A stretch of 59,298 nucleotides of DNA from NCBI GenBank assembly GCA_902651635.1, contig CACRSC010000075.1, positions 57,281 to 116,578 on the forward strand, given 5' to 3'. Within the stretch, counting starts at the first letter, position 1. Every line of letters starts with the position of its first letter. The DNA is from Mastigamoeba balamuthi. Its lineage: Eukaryota; Evosea; Mastigamoebida; Mastigamoebidae. Below are positions 43,532 to 53,202 of this stretch, piece after piece. The translations under genes and the position numbers were made by a program. The notes under the pieces were generated by a model, which ran no database searches, had not been told where the DNA came from, and saw nothing but the letters and a program-made list of their open reading frames with translations.

Positions 43532-44038
43532 GGTCAGGCGAGAATGCAGGTGCGGTCAAGTGGGGAGCGACGTTGCTCTCGAGAAGCAGGGCACTGTGCG
43601 GAGTGGCAGAAGGGCAGGGAGTCTCCATGATTATTGCTCTAAATATAAGCGGGTTTATCGCAGAATCAATTGGAATTCAAGAGACCAGTAAAATCTCGTG
43701 GAGAGCAAAAAAAAGTATCACTCTCTCGCAAATCCCCCATCCGCGAGACTCTATACAACGTGCTGTCTGACGACAAGGGCCCGATGGGATTTCAATGACC
43801 TTTCCACAGGGCTGGAAGTACTGGCTGTGCGGGGTGCGGGGCTGTGCCTGCGGGGCGTGGGACTGTGTGTTTTCAGGCTTTCAGGGTGTAGGAACTAACC
43901 AGGTTCGCCAAGCTGCCCCCCTGCCCTGCTCGTCCCCCCTGCTTCTTCTTTTCGCAGATCAAATCAATGTTATCTTGCTCTGAGTTAATGGTATCTGGCG
44001 CATGCTGGCAAGGCACTCAGTACTTCTTTCATTATTTT
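43532..44038. repeat. Direct repeat, copy B
   Basis: Second copy of 42333-42838. It begins right after the N at 43527 and ends in CATTATTTTGCATG, after which the flank differs. It is either a second haplotype or contig-end sequence assembled twice, or a true local duplication. Confidence 0.9.
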
Positions 44039-44084
44039 GCATGTACTGCGGGCACCTGTTGCATCAGGCCGGGACTACCGCCAG

Positions 44085-44255
44085 CGCATCCCCGAGTGCA
44101 GGCAGTACCCCCCCGGCTCCCACCGAGACACCCGTCGACTTCCGCAGCTTCGCGATAACGGCGATAGATGCCATTTACCAGGAGACAGACTACGACGACG
44201 CTATGGCAGAGCGGATATGGGCCTGCGGCACCGACGACTTCAGCAAAATCCCAGC
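44085..44255 (+). pseudogene. Copy of the unknown gene's 3' part fused to RtcB
   Basis: Encodes [17 protein letters not shown] to GTDDFSKIP, like 43.3-43.46 kb. Instead of continuing EWLR-stop, it runs without interruption into the RtcB exon [14 protein letters not shown]. The switch from one gene to the other mid-frame shows a chimeric junction. Confidence 0.7.
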
Positions 44256-45130
44256 AGAGGCCGCAGAGGCCATGGGCATCAACCAGGTCGGCAGGATCTG
44301 CATCATGATCCACAGCGGCAGCCGCGGCATGGGCCACCAGATCTGCACCGACGCCCTCAAGACGATGCAGACCGTGCGCCTCCGACTTTGTTTTTTCTCG
44401 AGTTTGCAATGAGGCCGGGCACTTGTTGTTCCGGATCTGAAGCGCAGGGCAATTGCAGGCGGGGACGGAGAACCCCAACGACAAGCAGCTGGCGGGAGTG
44501 TCGGTGCAGTCGCAGGTCGGGAAGGACTACATCGCGGCCATGTCGGCGGGGGCCAACTTCGCGTTTGTGAACCGCGGCGTCATGACCAAGTTCGTGCGCG
44601 ACGCCCTCGAGGCCGTCTTCGGCCGCAGCCCCCGCGAGCTCGGCGCGCGGCTCGTGTACGACGTCTGCCACAACATCGCCAAGGTCGAGGAGCACGTTGT
44701 CGACGGCAAGACGATGCGGCTGCTCGTGCACCGCAAGGGCGCCACGAGGGCGTTCGCCCCGGGCCACCCGCTGGTGCCCGAGCGCTACAGGGCCGTCGGG
44801 CAGCCCGTCATCATCGGCGGCAGCATGGGCACGGCGAGCTACGTGCTGACGGGCACGCAGGGCGCGATGGAGCACACGTTCGGGAGCACGTGCCACGGGG
44901 CGGGGCGCTCGCTGAGCAGGTCCGCTGCGCTGCGCGACATGAAGTCGGCCGAGGTCATGCGGTCGATGAAGGACAAGGGCGTCACGCTGAGGATCTCGAC
45001 GCCCAACCTCGTCGCAGAGGAGGCCGCCGAGGCCTACAAGGACGTCTCGCAGGTCGTCCAGACCTGCCACGACGCCGGCATCTCCAAGCTCTGCGTCCGC
45101 CTGCGCCCGCTCGTCGTCTGCAAGGGCTAG
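44256..45130 (+). CDS. RTCB: RtcB RNA ligase, C-terminal half (separated from its N-terminal half)
   Basis: Two exons: 44256-44373 and 44459-45130 (intron donor GTGCGC, acceptor TTGCAG). They carry RtcB metal- and guanylate-site motifs: [42 protein letters not shown] and [15 protein letters not shown]. The family C-terminus [12 protein letters not shown] and TAG follow. The first codons (AEAAEAMG) duplicate the last codons of the N-terminal half at 45232. The piece lies on the opposite strand to that half, which a working gene cannot tolerate. I attribute this to the misoriented contig between the two Ns. Confidence 0.9.
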
Positions 45131-45230
45131 CAGCCGGGCGTGCAGGGGCTCTGGGAAGAGGTCAGTCGACCACCAAGGCCCACACGGCGAGCCTAAGAAG
45201 GATTTCTTCGTTTTGAAAGCTGGCTGAGAG

Positions 45231-45231
45231 N
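45231..45231. other. Single N: contig join inside RtcB
   Basis: The N sits exactly where the N-terminal half of RtcB stops (EAAEAMG). The preceding sequence is the reverse complement of 43501-43526. Confidence 0.85.
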
Positions 45232-46651
45232 TGCCCATGGCCTCGGCGGCCTCTGCGTCGTAGATCTCGTCGACGGCCTGCACCTCGACGTAGTGGTTGC
45301 CGCTGCCCAGCGTGCCGATCTGCGACAGGCCACGCGCCTTGGCCCGCTGGCTGACCTTGTGCGGGTCCGCCAGCGGCAGCCGCCCGCCCTCCTCGCAGCA
45401 CTCGAGGTCCTCGGGCCACGCGAGACCCTTGTCGACGGCCCACTCGAGCCCGCGCAGCAGCAGGTCGTCGAGCTCGGCCTTGCTGACCGACACGTCGCCC
45501 CGCGAGCCCACGCCGACGGGGATGCGCTTGAACAGCTCGTCGGCGAGCCTGTCGCGGACGGCGGGCTTGGCGAGGTCGGCGGCCGTAAGGTCCGTGCGGA
45601 TCAGGCGCACGCCGCAGTTGATGTCGTAGCCGACGCCTCCGGGGCAGACGACGGCGTGCGGGTCGTCGGCGTCGACGGCCGCGACGTTGCCGATGGCGAA
45701 GCCGTAGCCGCTGTGCGCGTCGGGCATGCCGATGCTGCGGCCCACGATGCCGGGGATCGACGCCACGTTGGCCAGCTGCTGCAGCGCCGGCAGGAACCCC
45801 GACGCGTTCTGCGTGTACTCTGTATACTGCGAGGGCGCACACAGAGTCAATCGATTGCACAGCCAGTCATGTCCGCCTGGCCAGGCCAATCCCGAGTGAA
45901 GAACATACGCTCGCGCCTCGCGCCGTCCAGACGCTGAATTGAGCCGAGACGCGTCGCTCAAATGCCAATCGAGAGACTGCGCGCGACAGAGACGGAGACA
46001 CTTGACACGCACACAAAATAACAATGCGAAAAACGATTCGAGCACACACACACAGCCCGCAGAAGAGAGGGAAGGTGGCGAGTCGTCGATGCTAGCTCGG
46101 ATCGGCTGGCACAGATACCGCACACCGCTGGGAGGGGGGGCGACAACATTGCCAATATTTTCCTGGCGCGTGACGTTTTCAACTGAGGACCGGAAATCAA
46201 ACGGAGAAAAAGGGATACGTCACAATTACGTCACGGGGGAGAAATGCACAGAGGGGACGCATTTCCGCGGGGGCAGGGGGCAGGGGGCAGGCACCATCTG
46301 GGGGAGGAGGTGGTCGTTGGCGTAGAGCATCGCCTCTACGCGCATGTCCTTGGCGAGGCCCCTGCGTATCAGCAGGCGGTTGGCGTCGACGCGCTCCACC
46401 AGCTCCTCGAGCACCCTGGGCACGCCGCCCTCGCCCACGACCGCGCGCTCGGCCTGGACGTGCCGCTGCCTGCGCTTCTCAGCGCGTTTGGCCTCCTTGG
46501 CGTCGCTGCGGCGCACGCGCTTGGCCGCCGCCGGCCCCGCCCCCTCGCCCTCGTCGTGCGGGGGCGCCTCCTCCTGGGGCTGGTGCTCGGCCTCCTCGGG
46601 CTCCATCTCCACCTCGGGCTCTGCGCTGTGCTCCTCGACGGGCTCGGCCAT
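45232..46651 (-). CDS. RTCB: RtcB RNA ligase, N-terminal half
   Basis: RtcB joins RNA 2',3'-cyclic phosphate ends to 5'-OH ends using GTP and Mn2+, in tRNA splicing and in XBP1/HAC1-type mRNA splicing. Exon 1 (46651-46295) holds a long charged, probably nuclear-targeted extension ([20 protein letters not shown]) and the family N-terminus [20 protein letters not shown]. Exon 2 (45826-45232), after a 468-bp intron (GTGCCT to CTCGCAG), contains [20 protein letters not shown], the metal-binding Cys in [13 protein letters not shown], and the histidine of [14 protein letters not shown]. The upstream ATG at 46684 is also possible. Together with 44256-45130 every catalytic segment of the family is present once. 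It is divergent from VPS52, with 160 bp between the start codons. Confidence 0.92.
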
Positions 46652-46811
46652 CGGACAGTACCCTGCTCTGAGCGCTCTAGACAACGGAATGAATGCTGAA
46701 GATCTCCTGGGCCCCAGGAGATCCGCGGATCTGTTGATCTACCCGAGGATATTTATTCCCTGCGTGTGGGATATCTTTTCTGGGTTGTGTGTGGAGACCA
46801 GTTGCGGGCGG
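46652..46811. promoter_or_regulatory. Divergent RtcB/VPS52 promoter with a 23-bp inverted repeat
   Basis: The 160 bp between the ATGs include GATCTCCTGGG-C-CCCAGGAGATC (46701-46723), 11-bp arms around one base. A shorter related palindrome follows (ATCCGCGGAT, 46721-46730), as does AGATCC/GGATCTG. A dyad at the centre of a bidirectional promoter is a natural site for a dimeric regulator. Confidence 0.6.
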
Positions 46812-49800
46812 ATGGCGCAGTTGGACGAGGACGAGGACGCGGCGCCCATGGCGGCCCTGGCAGAGGACGTGGGCAAGTACGACATGACCAACGTGGACAT
46901 GGACTTTGACTGCGTCCTCAGCGGTGCGCTCCCCCCCGTCGGTCCCGCACCTCCTCTGCCGCCCCTCTCTGCTCGCCCTGCCCCCCTCCCCTCCCCCCCC
47001 CGTCTGTCTGCGAGGCGCCTCGTGCGAGCGTGGCCACGCGGCATCTGCGGGCCCTGCTGCTGTGCCTCCTCTGCGCTGTGCTGCTGCTGCTGGTGCTGTG
47101 TCCCCGCACTGCGCGCGTGTCTCTTGGGCGCTGGGCCGTCGCTGTCGCTGCTCCCCCGCCGCTGCCCGCTCGCAGACGCGGGGGGGGGGCGCGAAGTAGT
47201 GCTCTATTGTCCGGCAGCCCACCCGATGCGCTACTTGCGGCGTAGCAGTCGCGCCAGCCCTGGCCCGTCTGGCCTGCCNCGATGCGCTACTTGCGCGTAG
47301 CAGTCGCGCCAGCCCTGGCCCCGTCTGGCCTGCCGGTCTTCCCTCTCGGAGAGGACTGCGTTGCTAGGGGTCACGGGCTTGGCGGTGTCCCCTGGCGACC
47401 CCCGCACGCCAGCGCGATGGGCGGCTGTGGCTGTGGGTCTTTGCTCGCTGGGGCTGGCAGGGCTGTGGCGCTCACAGGGCTCCGCCTCCGCCCGCAGGGT
47501 CCGAGGACGAGATGGCGCAGCAGATCCTCTCGCAGGTGTCGGACCTGGGCAAGTACATGAAGGAGGTCGAGGCCGAGCTCGACCAGGTGGAGCACGAGTC
47601 GGTCCCCGAGTGTGCGCATCTGCTGCTGCTGCTGCTGCTGCACAGCACAGGCGACTCCCTCTGGGCTGCTCACACTCCCTTCTCCTCCTCCTCGTGGCAG
47701 ACGTGAAGGAGGCCGAGAGGTTCGCGGAGCTCTACAACGAGATCGGGTCGTGCGACAAGATCCTCGAGGCGTTCGAGACGCTGCTGAGCTCGTTCCAGGA
47801 CGAGCTGCTCTCGATCAACTCGGACATCAAGGCCCTGCAGGACGCCTCTGTCAGCTCCAACGCCAAGATCGGCAACCGCAAGGCACGCCCCTCTTCCGCA
47901 GCCCCGCGGGCAACCCTGGAGAGCCGTTCTAATTCGCTTGCATCAATTTACTTGTATTATTAAAATCACTTGAATCCTTCATGCCCCAAACTCATTTGCG
48001 AGTGATTGATCACACAGGAGGTTATCAAGGTGCTCGACCACTACGCAAAGAACTTCGCCATACCCAGAGAGCTCATCAAGTGCGGGCGCTGCGAAATCTC
48101 ACCACACTTTTGTTGCATTTGAAAAAACAAGCGTGCTGTGTGGGGCCAGCGACTGACCTCTTCCCGGGCGCATCTTGCAGGGCCATCGCGAGGAACGACA
48201 TCAACACGTACTACGTCAACTACATCGAGGCGCTCAACAAGAAGATCGCCTTCTTCGAGGCGCAGAACGGCCGCGCGCGCGCCTGCCGCGACGTGGAGGT
48301 CCGCCTGGGGACCATCGCGCAGACGGCCATCCAGCGCACCGTCACGCACCTCACGCGCCTGCTCTCGTCGATCAGCGACGTCGGTGCGCTGCAGCGCGCA
48401 CAGGCCGAGATGTCGCAGCTCGGGGCGCTCTACCAGTTCCTCTACAAGTACGACCCGGACGTGGGCGGCGAGCAGGTGCGCACGCAGTACGTCGAGGTGG
48501 CCAGCCGCGCGTGGTTCCTCTACTGCAAGGCCGAGGCCACGGCGCTTATCAAGTACCAGGCCGAGGTCGCGCGCAAGGGCGACACGCTGGGGGCGCCCGA
48601 GGCCAAGCAGAGCGCGCTGGGCTCGCTGTTCGGCGGCGAGTCGTCGAGGAAGAAGCTCGCGGCGCAGAAGTCGATGGGCGCCTTCGCGGTGGGCACGCGC
48701 GTGAGGGCCCTGCTCGACGCCGAGTCGGGGCAGCCCGCGGTGCAGCCGCCCAGGGACAAGGAGGCCGCCGAGCAGGCGCCGCTCTACTTCGAGAGCGTGT
48801 GGAGGTCGATGCTCGTGACGCTCGGTGACCTGGCGGCGTGCGAGGCCGCGTTCTCGCGCGACTTCTTCCTGAGCGGCGACAACGGGGCGCTGGTCGTGCA
48901 GCGCGTGGCCCCGCTGTTCGCCGAGCTGCTGGGCTCGACGATGAGCAGCACGTACGACACGGTGGGCGTCGCGCTGGTCGTGCGGCTGACGGAGATGGCG
49001 CTGGCCCGCGGGGCCAACGCGCCGGGGTTCACGTACGTCGAGCCGCACCTCAAGGAGTTCCTCAAGACGGCCTCGTCGACGCTCGAGCGCCTGCTCGTCG
49101 TGCAGACCGAGACCGTCCAGAACGCGACGCCCAAGAGCCTCGGCGTCCCGGCGTCGACCTCGGCGCACTACGTCACGCGCAGGTACGTCGAGCTGCTGAT
49201 CTCGCTGCTCACCGTGACGGCCAAGAGCGGCCCCGACATCATCGACGTGCGTGCTCCTTCCTTCCTTCCTTCCTCCCTGGCTCGCTCCTGCTGACGGGCG
49301 GATGGGCGAGGGGAGCGCAGATGGTGAACAGGGGGCAGAAGGCGATGAGCAAGCAGATGGAGAAGCTGCTGATGCGGCTGGCCGAGACGATCGCCAGCAC
49401 GGAGCAGCGCACGCTGTTCCTGCTGAACAACTACGACCTGGTGAACCAGCTGCTGCGCACCAAGAGCGTGGGGCGCCCCGAGGACGTGCAGCGCTGGCGC
49501 GAGCTGCTGGACACGGCGATGCACAACTTCATCGACCAGCAGCTGCTGAGCGTCGCGTGCTTCGCGTCGCTGGTGCGCTTCGTGACGCCGCTGCGCCAGG
49601 CGCTGGAGGATCCCGCGACGTCGGCGGCGGTGATGTCGCAGGTCTCGCGCGAGAGCGTCGAGGCCGCGCTGCGCGAGTTCAGCCAGGGGTGGAAGCGCGG
49701 GATCGAGCAGGTGCAGCAGGCGGTGATGAGCGGGTTCTCGGACCTCTCGACGGGGACGGGGGCGCTCAAGGCGATCATCGAGCAGGTGTACCTGTACTAC

Positions 49801-49953
49801 AAGGACCTCACGGCCATCGTCAAGGCCAGCTTCAAGGAGCTGCGCCACAACCAGTACTTTGTCTCGGAGACGGAGATCCTGCACGAGATGAGGAAGATCG
49901 GCGACATGCTGCCGGCGCCCGCTGCGCCCCTCCCCCTCCCCAAGGCGCAGTGA
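46812..49953 (+). CDS. VPS52: VPS52 homologue, subunit of the GARP/EARP tethering complexes
   Basis: Vps52 tethers endosome-derived vesicles at the trans-Golgi and is an effector partner of Rab6/Arl1. Six exons: 46812-46923, 47498-47611, 47701-47882, 48018-48079, 48181-49246 and 49321-49953. They sum to 2169 nt, or 722 residues, essentially the length of human VPS52. Signature stretches are LGKYMKEVEAELDQVEHES, CDKILEAFETLLSSFQDELL, the RTQYVEVASRAWFLYCKAEA region, STSAHYVTRRYVELLISLL and EQRTLFLLNNYDLVNQLL. Coiled coil dominates the first 170 residues. Intron 3 starts GCACGC (apparent GC-AG); the others start GTGCG. Intron 1 contains an N and a doubled 55-bp piece (see 47222-47335). Together with RGP1 in this window it makes two parts of the Rab6-GARP retrieval route. 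Confidence 0.93.
47222..47335. repeat. 55-bp direct duplication around a single N in VPS52 intron 1
   Basis: CGATGCGCTACTTGCGGCGTAGCAG... to GGCCTGCC is followed by N (47279) and almost the same sequence again, differing by single-base indels. This is the classic signature of two overlapping contig ends that were not merged. Confidence 0.9.
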
Positions 49954-50690
49954 GGCGCAGCGCCGCTGCATAGGTCCCGCGTGGACGCCAACAAACTTAA
50001 AGCCGATCTGGTTGATGCAGAACAGAACTAAATTGCTTTGTCTTGGCGCCCGTCTGGCAGTCGGCTGAGGCCGCAGTTGCCCCGCGACCAACCAGGTACA
50101 AGGGCTAGCAGATTCCGGCTGCTGCCGCGGCTTCTTGACCCTTCGTCAGGTGCCTGGGTAGATTGTGGAATCTGGATCAGAACACAACTCAACTCCCGCC
50201 AGTAAACCAAAGAGCAAAAAGAACCCCCGGAGCATGCCCAACCGGGTGGCGCCAATAGGGGCAGAAGGAAGGGGGGGCAGCAGCTGACCTTTTTGGAGGG
50301 AATCGTGGGACAAGGTGGTCATTGCGGGTGATCCCAGGTGGTTGGTTACACTTAAACAACATTGTTTCACACTGGCTGCTGTGCTGACAACCTGACAACA
50401 GCGCATAGGCTCGAATCAGCTCTGTCGCATGCCACCCCAATTGTGGCGATGACCCCTCGGTGAGCAACAGTTGGAGATACTCACGCCTCAGTTTTCGGGG
50501 CATTTCATATCGCGGGGTTCTACTAAAAAAGGAACACCCGCACATGCAATACAAGATGAACACTGTGTGTGCCTCATTCTCATCACCCTGCTTACTCCAT
50601 CCCTCTGCAGGTCGACGAGTCGGTGAACCTCCCTGCCGCCCAGGCCCCCGCAGTATCGCGCGGTATCTGAGTCCTTCAAATTCACTCTAT
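49954..50690. other. Intergenic DNA, no supported gene
   Basis: About 740 bp after VPS52, lower in GC, with short frames on both strands and no motif. Confidence 0.5.
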
Positions 50691-50699
50691 CTCTCACTG

Positions 50700-51073
50700 C
50701 CAGAGCAGAAGCCGAGCTGCAGGTCATAATTGAGCAGCTCGAGGCCAAGGTGGAGTACGTGGAAAGACAGAGGGCGATCGATCGCGATGCTCAGCAGAGC
50801 TATCGCGAGGAGCTGCTGGAGAACCAGAGAATTCTCGAGCTCTAAGTGAGCGACCTCCAGAGCAAGCTTCAGGTCAGCCAGCGCCAGCATCTGGACGACG
50901 AGCGCCAGCACCTGGACGACCAGAGCCAGATCGCTGAGTCCCAGTCCCGAGTCCGTGACCTCACGGAGCGCCTGAAGAGGTGCCAGATAAAAAAGCAGGC
51001 ACTCGAGAAGAGGGTCAGGGCCGAGAAGCAGCTCAACGACCGGCTGTCGAGGCTTTCCAAGGGAGCCCACTAG
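50700..51073 (+). pseudogene. Coiled-coil gene fragment with an internal stop
   Basis: AELQVIIEQLEAKVEYVERQ then an in-frame TAA (50843-50845, after RILEL), then SDLQSKLQVSQRQHLDDERQ and KQALEKRVRAEKQLNDRLSR to TAG. The heptad-rich character is clear, and the frame is the same on both sides of the stop. No start or splice acceptor is convincing. It lies between VPS52 and the CFAP184-like gene and is probably a dead paralogue of a coiled-coil protein. Confidence 0.45.
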
Positions 51074-51215
51074 GGGTAGTTCTTCCGCCGATTTTGGCCA
51101 AAAGCAAAGATCAATTGCCTCTGAGCAAAGAGCAAAACCGATCCTTCGTTCATCTGACAGTGGAATTTGCCGGGGAAAACGCGTTTGTATACTGCCTGTG
51201 GCATGGGAAAACATC

Positions 51216-53038
51216 TCAGCGTGCGTGAGGTGAGGGTGTTGTGAGGATGGGAAAGCGGACGTGGCGCTCTGACTCGGGCGTCTGCAGCTGCGGTGCGCTC
51301 TGCCGGGGAGCCGGAGACCTACTGGTGATGATCTGCGGGCCCAAAGCGAGCAGCGACGCCGACCTCGTCTTCTCCAGCGTCGCCTGCGGGCTCGCAGCTG
51401 CCAGCCTGGCGCTGACCTGCGCGTGCTCTGCCCGGAGCTCCTGCAGCCTCGCGGTGGCCTCGTTGAGGGCGACCCTGTTGCCGTCAAAGTCCCTCAGCAG
51501 GTCCATGGCGCCCACGAGCCCGTTGGACTTCTGCAGCTGCACGTTGGCTGCCCGCAGCGCGTCCCTGTCGATCTTGGACGACGCCAGGGCGTCGCGCATC
51601 TGGACAACGGCGCGCTCGGCACCCACGAGCTCCTGCTTGAGCCGCTCGTTCTCGACCTGGACAAACGACATCTTCTCCTTGACGTGCGTCGTGACCTGTA
51701 TAGTGCTGTCGATCTTCTTCTGCAGCTTCGCCAGCTCCTCGTTTCTCTCCTCGATCTGCGGGCAGGCGCGGGTGTCAGTCAGGCGAAGAGGAGGGAGGCC
51801 CTGCAGGGACGACGACGGAGGCCTCGCACCTTCTCTGTATAGGCCTGGTTCTCGATCTTGATCTGCTCAAAGTCGATCATGTGCAGGCCGTCGCGCATCG
51901 AGTCCCTGCGCTTCATGGCGGCGTCGAGCGAGCGCACCTTATGGCGCAGCGCCATGTTGGCCCTGCGCTCGGTCTCGATCTCGTACTCGAGCTCGTCGCT
52001 CGTCTCCCGGAACTGCTCGATGATCCGCGCGGGAATCGGCCTCGCCTTGTAGTCGCGAGCCGCCGACGCGCTCTCGAGGATGAACGTCGTCAGGCTCTCC
52101 TTGAGCTCCTCGGCCACCGCGGACCTGTCCTCCTGCTGCTTGTCGACGACCCTGCGCACGGCCATCAGCTCCCTGCGCGCCCTCTCGACCTCGACGAGCA
52201 GCTTCTTGGCGTCGCCCAGCGTCCGCGAGTAGGCGGTGCGGATGGCGCCCTCGGTCTTGCCCTCCCCGGACTCGCGCCACGACTCGCTCATCGACGTCTC
52301 GCGCAGCATCAGGCAGAGCAGCTTCTCGGTCGCCTCGTCGCGCTGCGCGAGCTCCTCCCGCGACAGGCCGTCGGTGGGCGTGGGCCCCGGGTACTCGGCC
52401 TCGACGTCGCTCTTCTTCCTCTCGGCAGCCGCAGCGGCCAGCGGCTGCGTGCGCGTCTTGCCCTGCTTGAGCGACGTCGCAGGGTCGAACGAGGTGAACG
52501 GGTTCTGCTTGGCCTTGGCCCCTGCGGACTTGGGCGCGGTCTTCTTCGGGGCCTCCTTGCCCTCTGCGATCGACCGGGCCTCGCGCTGGATGGGCTTGGG
52601 GGCCTGCGGCTTCAGGAACGCCGGCCCAGTGGCCACGGACGGCAGCTCGGGGAGCCTGCGAGGGTGCTTCTTCCCCTCGTTGGGCCCTGCCTCCTCCGCG
52701 GCGTTCTTCTGCGCCTGAGGGGCTGCAGCTGCGACTGCGGGCTCCTCGCGTACCTCTGGCAACGCCGTCGCAGTAGTGGTCTCGGGCTGCTGCTGAGGTA
52801 CAACCTCAGCAGAGCTCTCCTGGACTGGCTCTTTCTGCGTCTGGTCTGCTGACTGGGGCTGCGGAGGCGCGTCGGAGGGGACAGGAGGGGCCTGCAGCTG
52901 TTCGGGGGCTGCAGCTGCTGCGGAGGGCTGGAATGGCTGCTCGGGGCTCTGCGGCTCAGCTTCCGGTCCTTCAGACGCGAGGGCGGCCTCGACCTTCGCA
53001 TCCGCGACAGCGGCGACGGGTGAGTGCTGGGTGTCCAT
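51216..53038 (-). CDS. CFAP184/CCDC96-like axonemal coiled-coil protein
   Basis: Two exons: 53038-51830 and 51755-51216, giving 582 residues (donor GTGCGA, acceptor GCCCGCAG). The first ~230 residues are Pro/Gln/Ala/Glu-rich and disordered. The rest is coiled coil with the CCDC96/CCDC113 domain signature: DFEQIKIENQAYTEK spliced to IEERNEELAKLQKKI, then VTTHVKEKMSFVQVENERLK and GLVGAMDLLRDFDGN. CCDC96 (CFAP184) and CCDC113 (CFAP263) form a complex on the axonemal 96-nm repeat near the dynein regulatory complex. The long acidic N-terminus favours CCDC96 over CCDC113. This is the window's best evidence that the organism builds a motile flagellum. Part of exon 2 was copied, inverted, to 16.44-16.79 kb. 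Confidence 0.78.
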
Positions 53039-53202
53039 ACGCTGGGCGAGGCAGCTCGTGCCCGCTGGCCTCGTAGCCTTGGCAGCAGCAACAGAATAAA
53101 GTAACCAACTGTTCTATTCTTAGCAGCGCCTCTGATTTCCTGTCAGGGCGGGTGGGAATATCTGCGCCATAAATAGGCCGCACGTCATCACTTTGTAGTT
53201 CC

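Noticed and set aside
44357-46123. 588-codon minus-strand open frame running through the whole RtcB region
   Set aside because: It joins true RtcB N-terminal coding to antisense of the C-terminal half across the N at 45231, so it is an artefact of the misoriented contig.
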